DNA of 12,733 nucleotides, from contig JAODNQ010000287.1 of NCBI GenBank assembly GCA_025464695.1, positions 1-12,733 on the forward strand, written 5' to 3'. Below, one piece after another: positions 1-6,810 of the stretch. The translations under genes were made by a program, and so were the position numbers. Within the stretch, counting starts at the first letter, position 1. Every line of letters begins with the position of its first letter. Source of the stretch: Frankiales bacterium. GTDB lineage: Bacteria > Actinomycetota > Actinomycetes > Mycobacteriales > SCTD01. Below the pieces are notes generated by a model that was given only the letters and a program-made list of their open reading frames with translations, was not told where the DNA came from and did not search any database.

Positions 1-1050
1 CGCCAGCACCGCAGGCAGGTTCTGCGGCGTGACGATCGCGAGCATGCGCTCCTGCGACTCGCTGGCCAGCACCTCGTGCGGCTCCATGCTCGCCTCGCGC
101 AGCGGCACCCGGTCGAGGTGGGCGCGCATGCCGGACCGGCCCGCCGCCGCGGTCTCGGTGAGCGCGCAGGTGAGGCCCGCCCCGCCGAGGTCCAGGATGC
201 CGGCGACGAGGTCCGCGTCGAACATCTCCAGGCACGCCTCGATGAGCAGCTTCTCCATGAACGGGTCGCCGACCTGCACGGACGGACGGCGGGTGGGGCC
301 GTCGTCGTCGAAGCTCGCCGACGCCAGGACGCTCACACCGCCGATGCCGTCGCGCCCGGTCTTCGCCCCGAGCAGGACGACGACGTTGCCGACGCCCCGG
401 GCGGCACTGAGCTGGATCCGGTCCTTCTTGAGGACGCCGAGGCAGAGCGCGTTGACGAGCGGGTTGCCGTTGTAGCTGGGGTCGAAGACGACCTCGCCGC
501 CGACGTTGGGCAGGCCGAGGCAGTTCCCGTAGCCGCCGATGCCGGCGACGATGCCCGGCAGCACGCGCTTCGTGTCGGGGTGGTCGGCGTCGCCGAAGCG
601 CAGCGGGTCCATGACGAGCACGGGGCGCGCGCCCATGGTCAGGATGTCGCGCACGATGCCGCCGATGCCGGTGGCCGCGCCCTGGTAGGGCTCGACGTAG
701 CTCGGGTGGTTGTGCGACTCGACCTTGAACGTGACGGCCAGGCCCTCACCGACGTCGACGACGCCGGCGTTCTCGCCCATCCCGACGAGCATCCGGTCGC
801 CGGCCGGGATCTGGCCGAACTGCCGCAGGTGGACCTTGCTGCTCTTGTAGGAGCAGTGCTCGCTCCACATGATCGAGTACATGGCGAGCTCGGTGCCGGT
901 GGGGCGCCGGCCGAGGACCTCGACGATGCGCGCGTACTCGTCGTCCTTCAGGCCGAGCTCCGCGAACGGCATCGCCGCGTCGGCGCTCGCCGCCGCTCGC
1001 TCGACGGTGTCGACGCTGCTGGCGCCCAGGTTCGTCTCGTCGCGGCTCAC
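1..1050 (-). CDS. purL: Phosphoribosylformylglycinamidine synthase subunit PurL (5' part)
   Basis: Synthetase subunit of FGAM synthase: it converts FGAR, ATP and glutamine-derived ammonia to FGAM in purine synthesis, working in the cytoplasm with PurQ and PurS. The first 350 residues are present and the gene leaves the window at the left edge; the PurS-dependent form is usually about 740-760 residues. Visible motifs are SEHCSYKS with His65, the ESHNHPS segment at 111-117, DLGGAGLT at 287-294 and SESQERM at 330-336. These match the small-PurL type rather than the fused enzyme. The GTG start at 1050 is chosen because the conserved N-terminal helix follows directly and a TAGCCT hexamer lies 7 nt upstream; there is no Shine-Dalgarno sequence. 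It follows purQ after a 30-bp gap. No defects are seen. The family call is near certain. Confidence 0.97.
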   Translation of the reverse strand, partial: MSRDETNLGASSVDTVERAAASADAAMPFAELGLKDDEYARIVEVLGRRPTGTELAMYSIMWSEHCSYKSSKVHLRQFGQIPAGDRMLVGMGENAGVVDVGEGLAVTFKVESHNHPSYVEPYQGAATGIGGIVRDILTMGARPVLVMDPLRFGDADHPDTKRVLPGIVAGIGGYGNCLGLPNVGGEVVFDPSYNGNPLVNALCLGVLKKDRIQLSAARGVGNVVVLLGAKTGRDGIGGVSVLASASFDDDGPTRRPSVQVGDPFMEKLLIEACLEMFDADLVAGILDLGGAGLTCALTETAAAGRSGMRAHLDRVPLREASMEPHEVLASESQERMLAIVTPQNLPAVLA

Positions 1051-1057
1051 CGGCCCG

Positions 1058-1063
1058 AGGCTA
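1058..1063 (-). promoter_or_regulatory. Leaderless-type -10 element of purL (TAGCCT)
   Basis: Minus-strand TAGCCT, preceded by CCGG and followed by 7 nt and then the GTG of purL. This fits the actinobacterial TAnnnT -10 hexamer with transcription starting at or next to the start codon. No convincing -35 is seen. The heptamer GCCGGTA occurs twice, 12 bp apart, just upstream. The promoter role is inferred from spacing and from recurrence at other genes here. Confidence 0.6.
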
Positions 1064-1080
1064 CCGGCGCCCGTACCGGC

Positions 1081-1749
1081 TCAGGACGCGGCGAGCACGG
1101 CCTTGAGCACGCTCGTGAAGAAGCCCAGGCCATCGGTGCCGGGGCCGGTGAGGTGCTCGACCGCGTGCTCGGGGTGCGGCATGACGCCGACCACGTTGCC
1201 GCGCTCGTTGGTGATCCCGGCGATGTCGCGGAGCGAGCCGTTGGGGTTGCCGCCCACGTAGTAGGCGACCACGCGGTCCTCGGCCTCGAGGGCGTCCAGC
1301 GTCCGCTCGTCCGCGACGTAGGAGCCCTCGCCGTTCTTCACCGGGACGGTGATCTCGTCGTCGAGGTCCGCGGTCCACGCGGTGGCCTTGCTGGCGACCC
1401 GCAGGCGCTGGTCGCGGTTGACGAAGTGCAGGTGGGCGTTGCGGGTCAGGGCGCCGGGCAGCAGGTGCGACTCGCACAGCACCTGGAACCCGTTGCAGAT
1501 GCCCAGCACCGGCAGGCCGCCCTTGGCGGCGTCGACGACCGAGCCCATGGCCGGCGCGAACCGGGCGATGGCGCCCGCGCGCAGGTAGTCGCCGTAGGAG
1601 AAGCCACCGGGCAGGACGACGGCGTCGACGCCCTGGAGGTCGGCGTCGCCGTGCCACAGGGCCACGGCCTCGCCGCCGGCCAGGCGGACGGCGCGCTGGG
1701 CGTCGCGGTCGTCGAGGCTGCCGGGGAAGGTGATGACGCCGATGCGCAT
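1081..1749 (-). CDS. purQ: Phosphoribosylformylglycinamidine synthase subunit PurQ (glutaminase)
   Basis: Class I glutamine amidotransferase of the FGAM synthase complex: it hydrolyses glutamine and passes ammonia to PurL. At 222 residues it has the usual length. The N-terminal beta strand ([11 protein letters not shown]), the oxyanion-type [16 protein letters not shown] segment at 44-60, the nucleophile Cys85 in GICNGFQVL and the His192/Glu194 pair in MPHPEHA are all present, so the catalytic triad is complete. The ATG at 1749 is the only start that leaves the first strand intact. A GAGG lies only 3 nt before it, too close to act as a normal Shine-Dalgarno, while TAGCCT sits exactly 7 nt upstream. 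It begins 10 bp after the stop of the RsbW-like gene and is followed by purL 30 bp later. Confidence 0.97.
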   Translation of the reverse strand: MRIGVITFPGSLDDRDAQRAVRLAGGEAVALWHGDADLQGVDAVVLPGGFSYGDYLRAGAIARFAPAMGSVVDAAKGGLPVLGICNGFQVLCESHLLPGALTRNAHLHFVNRDQRLRVASKATAWTADLDDEITVPVKNGEGSYVADERTLDALEAEDRVVAYYVGGNPNGSLRDIAGITNERGNVVGVMPHPEHAVEHLTGPGTDGLGFFTSVLKAVLAAS

Positions 1750-1756
1750 GACCTCG

Positions 1757-1762
1757 AGGCTA
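1757..1762 (-). promoter_or_regulatory. Leaderless-type -10 element of purQ, overlapping the preceding stop codon
   Basis: Minus-strand TAGCCT, 7 nt before the ATG of purQ and again preceded by CCGG. Its TAG (1760-1762) is also the stop codon of the RsbW-like gene. The layout matches the purC/purS junction: CGG-TAG-CCT, 7 nt, start codon. The promoter role is inferred. Confidence 0.6.
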
Positions 1763-2266
1763 CCGGGGGTCGGGGGCGTCCTCGAGGTCCTCGCCGTCGG
1801 ACCAGGGCCCGTGCTTCTCGTCCGGCATCTTCTCGCTCAGGGCCTGCCCGGGGGCGCCGTCCACCCACTGGAGCGCCTTCTCCAGGTGCACCACGGTGCC
1901 GCTCTGCGGACGGCTGGTGAACTCGACCTTGTCGACGAGGGCGCGCATCAGCTGGATGCCGCGACCCCCCTCGGCGCTGTCGGCAGCGTCGGCCAGGCCC
2001 TTGCTGTCGCCGTCGAACAGCACGGCCTCGCGGTCGACCACCTCGATGACGCACAGGTCGCCGTCGATGCCCGCGGACACCTCGTACTGGTCGCTCTCCT
2101 GAGCGTGGTCGAGCACGTTGGTCGCCGCCTCGGTCAGGGCCACCTCGATGGAGGTGATGACGTCGTCGTGGACCCCGAGGGTCTCCATGGCACCGCGCAG
2201 CACGCGGCGCACGACCGGGACGCTCAGGGCGTCCCGGGGCAGCGCGAGCGTCAGCTTGATCTCCAC
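1760..2266 (-). CDS. RsbW/SpoIIAB-type GHKL ATP-binding protein (putative anti-sigma or serine-kinase regulator)
   Basis: A 168-residue single-domain GHKL ATPase of the HATPase_c_2 class (RsbW, SpoIIAB and the many actinobacterial relatives). The N-box lies at 41-50 ([10 protein letters not shown], with Glu46 and Asn50), the G1 region around Asp78 (VIEVVDRE), the G2 glycine motif at 100-107 (GGRGIQLM) and a final GTVVHLEK strand at 123-130. An acidic, proline-containing tail of about 35 residues follows and looks disordered. Family members usually bind ATP and either sequester a sigma factor or phosphorylate an STAS anti-antagonist; neither partner is visible here. It lies between purS and purQ with 18-bp and 10-bp gaps, an unexpected place for a regulator. 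GTG 2266 is preceded at 7 nt by TAGGGC; an AGGG that might serve as a weak Shine-Dalgarno overlaps it. The family is well supported; the target is unknown. Confidence 0.88.
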   Translation of the reverse strand: MEIKLTLALPRDALSVPVVRRVLRGAMETLGVHDDVITSIEVALTEAATNVLDHAQESDQYEVSAGIDGDLCVIEVVDREAVLFDGDSKGLADAADSAEGGRGIQLMRALVDKVEFTSRPQSGTVVHLEKALQWVDGAPGQALSEKMPDEKHGPWSDGEDLEDAPDPR

Positions 2267-2273
2267 GCCGGCT

Positions 2274-2279
2274 GCCCTA
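2274..2279 (-). promoter_or_regulatory. Possible -10 element of the RsbW-like gene (TAGGGC)
   Basis: Minus-strand TAGGGC lies 7 nt before the GTG start, the same spacing as the TAnnnT hexamers of neighbouring genes, but the last base is C, not T. The AGGG inside it could instead act as a weak Shine-Dalgarno about 8 nt from the GTG. It is less certain than the other sites. Confidence 0.35.
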
Positions 2280-2284
2280 CCCGG

Positions 2285-2533
2285 TCAGGCGAGCCGCACC
2301 CCGAAGTCCTCGATCACCGGGTTCGCCAGCAGCACCTCGGCCATCCCCCCGACCTGCTGCAGGGCCTCCTCGGGAGACGCCGCCTCGACCTCGACCTCGA
2401 CGTGCTTGCCGATGCGCACGCTGACGGGCGCGGGGAACCCCAGCGACGGCAGGGCGTTGGCCACCGCCTGGCCCTGGGGGTCGAGGATCTCGGGCTTGAG
2501 CAGGACGTCGACGATCACCTTGTGGACGGGCAC
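2285..2533 (-). CDS. purS: Phosphoribosylformylglycinamidine synthase subunit PurS
   Basis: Small structural subunit that bridges PurQ and PurL in the FGAM synthase complex. It is 82 residues long, typical of PurS. The N-terminal strand (VHKVIVDVLLKPEILDPQG), the central LPSLGF segment and the EVEVEA strand followed by a helix and VIEDFGVRL are the usual PurS pattern. It has no catalytic residues of its own. The GTG start at 2533 is supported by the N-terminal match and by TAGCCT exactly 7 nt upstream; no Shine-Dalgarno is present. It starts 10 bp after the purC stop codon and is followed 18 bp later by the RsbW-like gene rather than directly by purQ. Confidence 0.96.
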   Translation of the reverse strand: MPVHKVIVDVLLKPEILDPQGQAVANALPSLGFPAPVSVRIGKHVEVEVEAASPEEALQQVGGMAEVLLANPVIEDFGVRLA

Positions 2534-2540
2534 GCGGCGA

Positions 2541-2546
2541 AGGCTA
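2541..2546 (-). promoter_or_regulatory. Leaderless-type -10 element of purS, overlapping the purC stop codon
   Basis: Minus-strand TAGCCT, preceded by CCGG and 7 nt upstream of the purS GTG. Its TAG is the purC stop codon (2544-2546). It is the same composite arrangement as at the purQ start, which makes chance less likely. The promoter role is inferred. Confidence 0.6.
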
Positions 2547-3425
2547 CCGGCGCAGCCAGTCGTCGAAGCTGCTGCCCGTGATCCGCTCGTACGCCTCGAC
2601 GTACTTCGCGCGCGTGCGCTCCACGACGTCCTCGGGCAGCTCCGGCCCGGGCGCCTGCCGGTCCCACCCGGACGCCGTCAGCCAGTCGCGGACGAACTGC
2701 TTGTCGAAGCTCGGCTGGGCGCGGCCCGGCTGCCACCCCTCGGCCGGCCAGAAGCGGCTGCTGTCCGGGGTCAGCACCTCGTCGCCGAGGGTCAGCACGC
2801 CGGCGGCGTCGTGGCCGAGCTCGATCTTGGTGTCGGCGAGCAGGATGCCCACGCGCTCGGCCACCTCGACGCCGCGCCGGTAGACCGCCAGCGTGGTCGC
2901 GCGCAGCTCCTCGGCGAGGTCGGGGCCGACCTGCGCGACGACGTCGTCGTAGGTCATCGGCAGGTCGTGGTCGCCGACGTCGGCCTTGGTGGTGGGGGTG
3001 AAGACCGGCTCGGGCAGGCGGCTGCCGTCCTCGAGCCCGGGAGGCAGGGGGACGCCGCAGACGCTCCCGGTGGCTGCGTAGTCCTTCAGCCCCGACCCCG
3101 TGAGGTAGCCCCGGGCGACGCACTCGACCTGCACCATGGCCAGCCGCTTCACGAGCATGGAGCGGGCCGGCTCGGCGCCCGCGGGCAGCGGGCGGTCGAC
3201 GAGGTGGTTCGGGACGACGTCCTCGAGCTGCGCGAACCACCAGTGCGAGAGGCCGGTCAGCACCGCCCCCTTGTCCGGGACGACGGTCGGCAGGACGACG
3301 TCGTACGCCGACAGCCGGTCGCTGGCGACGAGCAGCAGCGTGTCGGCGTCGACCTCGTAGACGTCGCGGACCTTGCCGCGGGCGAGCAGGGGGAGGTCCA
3401 GCAGAGGGGGGTCGACGGCGGTCAC
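2544..3425 (-). CDS. purC: Phosphoribosylaminoimidazole-succinocarboxamide synthase PurC
   Basis: SAICAR synthetase: it joins CAIR and aspartate at the expense of ATP. The 293 residues fit the longer actinobacterial form (E. coli PurC is 237). Motifs in order are GKVRDVYE at 17-24, ASDRLSAYD at 34-42, the KGAVLTGLSHWWF segment at 52-64, the FTPTTKA stretch at 142-148, the signature DTKIELG at 198-204 and LGDEVLTPDSSRFW at 213-226. All nucleotide- and substrate-binding segments appear intact. The GTG start at 3425 leaves a short N-terminal extension before the conserved core. A weaker hexamer, CAGGCT, lies 6 nt upstream and no Shine-Dalgarno is seen. It leads the tight purC-purS-RsbW-like-purQ-purL run and lies 22 bp after the small membrane gene. 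Confidence 0.97.
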   Translation of the reverse strand: MTAVDPPLLDLPLLARGKVRDVYEVDADTLLLVASDRLSAYDVVLPTVVPDKGAVLTGLSHWWFAQLEDVVPNHLVDRPLPAGAEPARSMLVKRLAMVQVECVARGYLTGSGLKDYAATGSVCGVPLPPGLEDGSRLPEPVFTPTTKADVGDHDLPMTYDDVVAQVGPDLAEELRATTLAVYRRGVEVAERVGILLADTKIELGHDAAGVLTLGDEVLTPDSSRFWPAEGWQPGRAQPSFDKQFVRDWLTASGWDRQAPGPELPEDVVERTRAKYVEAYERITGSSFDDWLRR

Positions 3426-3447
3426 GGGCCCAGCCTGCCAGGGCGGG

Positions 3448-3741
3448 TCAGAAGACCCAGACCCCCACGACGGTGGCGGCCGCGCCGAGCGCGAGGGCGG
3501 CGACGGCGCGCGCCAGGCCCGGGGCGCGCAGGAGCAGCCAGCCGAGGGCGGGCCCGGTCGCGAGGGTGACCGCCACGAGCAGCCAGAGCAGGCTGCCGCC
3601 CAGCCGGTCGGCGTCGTCGCAGCTGCCGGCGAAGCAGCCGCTGAACACGACGTAGGCGACCAGTGCGGTGAGGGCCGCGGCCGGGGCCGACACGGCGGAG
3701 ACGACGAGGACGAGCGAGGTGCGCCAGGGGGAGGAGGTCAT
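3448..3741 (-). CDS. Small hypothetical membrane protein (three predicted helices)
   Basis: A 97-residue protein I do not recognise. It has three hydrophobic segments, at about 9-33, 50-71 and 76-97. A short loop between the first two contains CFAGSCDDADRLGG, two cysteines four residues apart that could pair on the outer face or bind something. The third segment runs to the C-terminus (GVWVF). No enzymatic motif is visible. The ATG at 3741 starts just before the first helix. A GAGG is present only 2-3 nt from the ATG, too close for normal use; the hexamer CACCCT lies 6 nt upstream. It sits between the glycosidase gene (43-bp gap) and purC (22-bp gap), and may be read through into the pur genes. 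Coding status is supported by the hydrophobic pattern and the tight spacing. Confidence 0.65.
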   Translation of the reverse strand: MTSSPWRTSLVLVVSAVSAPAAALTALVAYVVFSGCFAGSCDDADRLGGSLLWLLVAVTLATGPALGWLLLRAPGLARAVAALALGAAATVVGVWVF

Positions 3742-3744
3742 GTC

Positions 3745-3779
3745 CTCAGGGTGTCCGGGGAGGGCCCCGGGGACCTGAG
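3745..3779 (-). terminator. Candidate hairpin terminator after the glycosidase gene
   Basis: Six bases after the glycosidase stop codon (3785-3787) lies a two-part inverted repeat. The outer arms are CTCAGG/CCTGAG and the inner stem is CCGGGG/CCCCGG with a CCCT loop. There is no U-run, as is common for GC-rich actinobacteria. It also covers the region just before the small membrane gene start, so it might limit read-through or act as an RNA-processing site instead. Confidence 0.45.
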
Positions 3780-3784
3780 CACTC

Positions 3785-5175
3785 CTACTCGGCTGCGGTG
3801 GTGGCCGTCGCCGTGGCCGGAGGGGTCGCGGGCGTGGTGAACCGCAGGACACGGCTCGTGGCGGAGCAGCGGCCTGCGCTGTTGCAGGACCGCACCCGCC
3901 ACTCGTAGGCCGTCCCGGGCCGCAGCCGGGGCCGGTACGTCGCCCTGCTGCCGGCCGCCGCGGAGGCCCGCCCGCCCTGCGCGACGTCCCACGTCGGCGA
4001 CCCCGCGGAGCGGACCCAGAACTGCGCGGTGTCGGTGCCGGGGACGGGGTCGCGCAGCAGTGCCGACAGCCCCCCGGTCGCGCGGGCGCCGTCGGCCGGG
4101 GCGAGCGACGACGGCGTACGCGGCGGGTTGGTCGTGCGCTTGAGCGCCAGGACGCGGCGGGCGGAGCGGACGGCCGCCGTCCGGCTGTAGCGCCCGTCAC
4201 GCAGGGCCGAGGTGACGGCGTCGACCACGCGGGTGGGCCCGCCCGGATCCACGAGCACCATGTCGGCGCCGGCCCGCAGCGCCCGCACCGCCGCCTGTCC
4301 CGGGGTCAGCCCGAGCCCGCGGACCGCGCCCATGTCCAGCGAGTCGGTGACCAGCAGACGCTCGCCCGCACGCTTGCCAGGTAGGCGTAGGCCCGCGGTG
4401 AGAGGCTGGCCGGCAGCCCACGCTCGGTCAGCCCGGGCACGTCCAGGTGCCCGACCATGACCGCGGGGACGCCGGCGTCGAGCAGGACGCCGAAGGGCAC
4501 GAGGTCGCGCCGCTCGAGGGTCGAGAGGGGCGGGGTGGTGGCCGGCCGGTCGTGCGTGTTCGCGGCCGACCCGTGGCCCGGCCAGTGCTTGGCCACCGCG
4601 GCCACCCCGGCCTCCCGCATCCCGAGGTGCCAGGCCGAGGCGAACGCCCCCACTGTCCGCGGGTCGGCCGAGAACGCGCGGTCGGTCTGCTCGATGTACG
4701 CGCCCTCCACCGACAGGTCGGCCAGCGGGGCGAGGTCGACGTCGACGCCGAGGCCCCGCATGCCGGTGCCGTAGGAGCGCGCGAGGGAGCGCACCTGTGC
4801 CGGCGTGCGGGTCAGGCCGAGCTCCTCCGCCGACGGCAGCCGCCCGAGCAGGGGGCGCAGCCGCTGCACCTGCCCGCCCTCCTCGTCGCTCGCCACGAGC
4901 GGCACGACGCTGCCGGCAGCCCGCAGCCGCGCGAGGCGGCCGCGCAGGTCGCGGGGCGGCGTGCCGAACAGGATCACGCCGCCGAGGCCGGCCTCGACCT
5001 GCCGGAGGGCGTCGTCGGTGCGGGAGGCGTCGTAGCCGGCGAGCACCAGCTGGGCGGCCAGCCGCCGGTCGCTCCAGGTGCCGGGGTCGCCGACCCGCCC
5101 GTCCGCCGCGCCCGCAGAGGGCGCTGCGACGGCGACGGCGGCGAGCAGGGCGAGGGGGAGCAGCAGGCGGCGCAC
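3785..5175 (-). pseudogene. Secreted GH3 beta-N-acetylhexosaminidase-like protein with Fn3-like tail, single-base frameshift
   Basis: A family-3 glycoside hydrolase of the NagZ type, expected to remove GlcNAc-like sugars, for example from peptidoglycan fragments, outside the membrane. The N-terminal signal peptide (residues 1 to about 23, cleavage near AGA/AD) has no lipobox cysteine. Motifs are VASDEEGGQVQRL at 94-106, DVDLAPLADL at 145-154 and KHWPGHG at 196-202 with a nearby THD. The first frame runs 5175-4306 (289 aa) and leaves the conserved pattern after residue 266. The conserved continuation LLVTDSLDMGAV, holding the expected nucleophile Asp, is in another frame that ends at 3785. Adding one G to the GG at 4377-4378 restores a smooth reading (YLGKRAGERLLVTDSLDM) and gives about 463 residues. 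The C-terminal 110 or so residues look like a fibronectin type III domain followed by an Ala/Thr-rich tail. The break may be a real mutation or a sequencing error. Confidence 0.85.
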
Positions 5176-5181
5176 CCGGCG

Positions 5182-5187
5182 AGGGTG
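5182..5187 (-). promoter_or_regulatory. Possible promoter of the glycosidase gene (CACCCT)
   Basis: Minus-strand CACCCT lies 6 nt before the GTG at 5175. CTGACG, which resembles the -35 core TTGAC, lies 17 bp upstream of it. The 8-mer GACACCCT is repeated with identical spacing before the small membrane gene. This is a weaker variant of the -10 pattern and only suggestive. Confidence 0.3.
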
Positions 5188-5197
5188 TCAGCGGAGC

Positions 5198-5221
5198 GGC
5201 CCGCCGTCAGCCGGTCGGGCC
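5198..5221 (-). terminator. Candidate hairpin terminator after purB
   Basis: Downstream of the purB stop, an inverted repeat with arms GGCCCG/CGGGCC continues into an inner CCG/CGG pairing around a GCTGA loop with one bulged A. It lies 18 bp past the purB stop codon and before the glycosidase start. There is no U-run. Termination is inferred from position and stem strength. Confidence 0.4.
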
Positions 5222-5225
5222 GGTC

Positions 5226-5246
5226 AAGTCAGGTCAGGTCAGGTCA
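5226..5246 (-). repeat. Short pentanucleotide tandem repeat (CTGAC) over the purB stop codon
   Basis: On the minus strand CTGAC is repeated four times head to tail, with a diverged fifth copy (TTGAC). The second copy supplies the purB TGA stop. Because the period is 5 bp, TGA triplets fall in all three frames within about 15 nt, so any ribosome arriving here meets a stop. Confidence 0.75.
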
Positions 5247-6546
5247 GCGCGGCCAGCCGGTCGAACACCGGGGCCAGCCGCTCGAGGTAGCGCTCCGGCC
5301 GGCAGACCTCGTCGAGCCTCGCCTCGTCCAGCGCCTGGCCCTTGGCCGCCGCCTGCGCAGTGAGGGTCTCGCGGAACGGCGTCCCGGTCTCCCAGGTCTC
5401 CATCGCAGCGGCCTGCACGAACGCGTAGGCGTCCTCCCGGGACAGCCCGCCCTCGACCAGCTCGAGCAGGACGGTGCTCGTGTAGATGAGGCCACCGGTG
5501 CTCTCGAGGTTGACCCGCATCCGGTCGGCGTCGACCACGAGGCCCGTCACGAGCCGGGTGGTGAGGTGCAGCAGGTAGTCGGTGGCGATGCTCGCGTCGG
5601 GCAGGGCGACCCGCTCGGTGCTGCTGTGGCTGATGTCGCGCTCGTGCCACAGCGGGATGCCCTCCATGACCGGCACCACCTGCGCGCGCACGATCCGGGC
5701 CATCCCGGCGATGCGCTCGCTGGCGATCGGGTTCTTCTTGTGGGGCATCGCGGAGGAGCCCTTCTGCCCCTTGCCGAACGGCTCCCACAGCTCGCGCACC
5801 TCGGTGCGCTGACCGTGCCGGACCTCGAGCGCGAACGCCTCGCACACGGTGGCGATGACGGCGAGGGCGCTGACCCACTCGCTGATGCCGTCGCGGATGA
5901 CGACCTGGGTGGCGGCCGGCGCGGGGGTGAGCCCGAGCTTCGCGGCCAGCGCCTGCTCCACCGCGGGGTCGATGTTCGAGTACGTCCCGACGGCGCCGCT
6001 GATCTTCGCCACGGCGACGGCCTCGCGGGCGCGCCGCAGACGGTCGCGGCTGCGGGCCATCGCGAAGGCGAGGTCGGCCATGCGGTGGCCGAACGTGGTC
6101 GGCTCGGCGTGGATGCCGTGTGTGCGCCCGACCTTGACGGTGTCCTTGTGCCGGAGGCCGAGGTCGCGCATCGCGGCGACGAGGGCGTCGCACTTCGCCA
6201 GCAGGATGTCGGTGGCGTCGACGAGCTGCAGGGCGAGCGCGGTGTCCAGCAGGTCGCTGCTCGTCATCCCGAAGTGCACGTAGGCGGCGGCCTCGCGCGG
6301 CTCGGTGTTGTCGGCCCAGGCCGACAGGAACGCGATGACGTCGTGCTGGGTCACCGCCTCGATCTCCGCGACCGCCTCCGGGGTGGGCGGCGTCGCGCGG
6401 CGGACCGGCTCGACGACGTCGGCCGGGACGACGCCGGCCTCCGCGTGCGCCTCGAGCACGAGCACCTCGACCTGGCACCACAGCTCGTACTTGTGGGCCT
6501 CGCTCCAGACGCGCCCCATCTCGGGCAGCGTGTAGCGCTCGATCAC
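5239..6546 (-). CDS. purB: Adenylosuccinate lyase PurB
   Basis: Cytoplasmic tetrameric lyase that acts twice in purine synthesis, splitting SAICAR to AICAR and adenylosuccinate to AMP, releasing fumarate. It has 435 residues, close to the B. subtilis enzyme (431). Visible are TQHDV with His68, TSSDLLDT at 95-102, RTHGIHAEPTTFG around 141-153 and the fumarase/ASL signature loop GSSAMPHKKNP at 263-273. All catalytic segments look intact. The GTG start at 6546 is fixed by a good Shine-Dalgarno (GAGGAG, 7-nt spacer) and by the typical MIERYTLPEMG N-terminus. It has its own non-coding upstream region of 286 bp separating it from purD, so it probably has its own promoter. TGTACGAC about 22-29 nt before the start is a possible but imperfect -10. 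Confidence 0.97.
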   Translation of the reverse strand: MIERYTLPEMGRVWSEAHKYELWCQVEVLVLEAHAEAGVVPADVVEPVRRATPPTPEAVAEIEAVTQHDVIAFLSAWADNTEPREAAAYVHFGMTSSDLLDTALALQLVDATDILLAKCDALVAAMRDLGLRHKDTVKVGRTHGIHAEPTTFGHRMADLAFAMARSRDRLRRAREAVAVAKISGAVGTYSNIDPAVEQALAAKLGLTPAPAATQVVIRDGISEWVSALAVIATVCEAFALEVRHGQRTEVRELWEPFGKGQKGSSAMPHKKNPIASERIAGMARIVRAQVVPVMEGIPLWHERDISHSSTERVALPDASIATDYLLHLTTRLVTGLVVDADRMRVNLESTGGLIYTSTVLLELVEGGLSREDAYAFVQAAAMETWETGTPFRETLTAQAAAKGQALDEARLDEVCRPERYLERLAPVFDRLAALT

Positions 6547-6553
6547 AGCAGTG

Positions 6554-6559
6554 CTCCTC
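6554..6559 (-). promoter_or_regulatory. Shine-Dalgarno sequence of purB (GAGGAG)
   Basis: Minus-strand GAGGAG, 7 nt before the purB GTG. It is one of only two clear Shine-Dalgarno sequences in the window and settles the purB start. It shows purB is translated from a leadered message, unlike most of its neighbours. Confidence 0.8.
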
Positions 6560-6654
6560 AGGTCGTACAGCGGAGCGGCCAGTCTCCCAGAGGGGCGGCG
6601 CGCCCTCCCGGGCCGCCTCCCGCACGGGCTGCACGCCGCCCGGTCCCGCTGCCA

Positions 6655-6726
6655 CGAGCGTCAGGGTCTTGCGGTGCGGCACGGCGTGTCGTCGACCAGG
6701 TACGGAAGATCGGCGGGGGTCCGGGG
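6655..6726. repeat. 72-bp direct repeat, copy 1
   Basis: Begins CGAGCGTCAGGGTCTTG and ends GGGGGTCCGGGG. It matches the second copy at all but two positions (T/C near 6692, G/A near 6712). The copies are separated by 12 bp of unrelated sequence, giving an 84-bp period. It lies between purD and purB and is not inside a recognisable gene. Confidence 0.92.
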
Positions 6727-6738
6727 TCGAAGCCACCG

Positions 6739-6810
6739 CGAGCGTCAGGGTCTTGCGGTGCGGCACGGCGTGTCGCCGACCAGGTACGGAAGATCGACGG
6801 GGGTCCGGGG
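6739..6810. repeat. 72-bp direct repeat, copy 2
   Basis: Second copy of the duplicated segment, ending 22 bp from the purD stop codon. Its minus strand can be read as RRAAPQDPDARG-like or PHRKTLTL-like peptides in different frames, but no start, Shine-Dalgarno or conserved protein supports translation. The low divergence means recent duplication or active maintenance. Confidence 0.92.

Noticed and set aside
76..1920. Long plus-strand open frame across purL and purQ
   Set aside because: It lies antisense to two firmly identified genes, is made of Arg/Ala/Val/Gly/Asp-rich low-complexity sequence and shows no family motif. Such mirror frames are expected at this GC content.
3785..5175. Two independent genes rather than a broken glycosidase gene
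   Set aside because: The two frames together make one conserved GH3 domain and a single inserted base rejoins them exactly at the point where conservation is lost.
6655..6810. CRISPR-like array
   Set aside because: There are only two copies, the repeat is 72 bp and the spacer 12 bp, and no cas genes are present.
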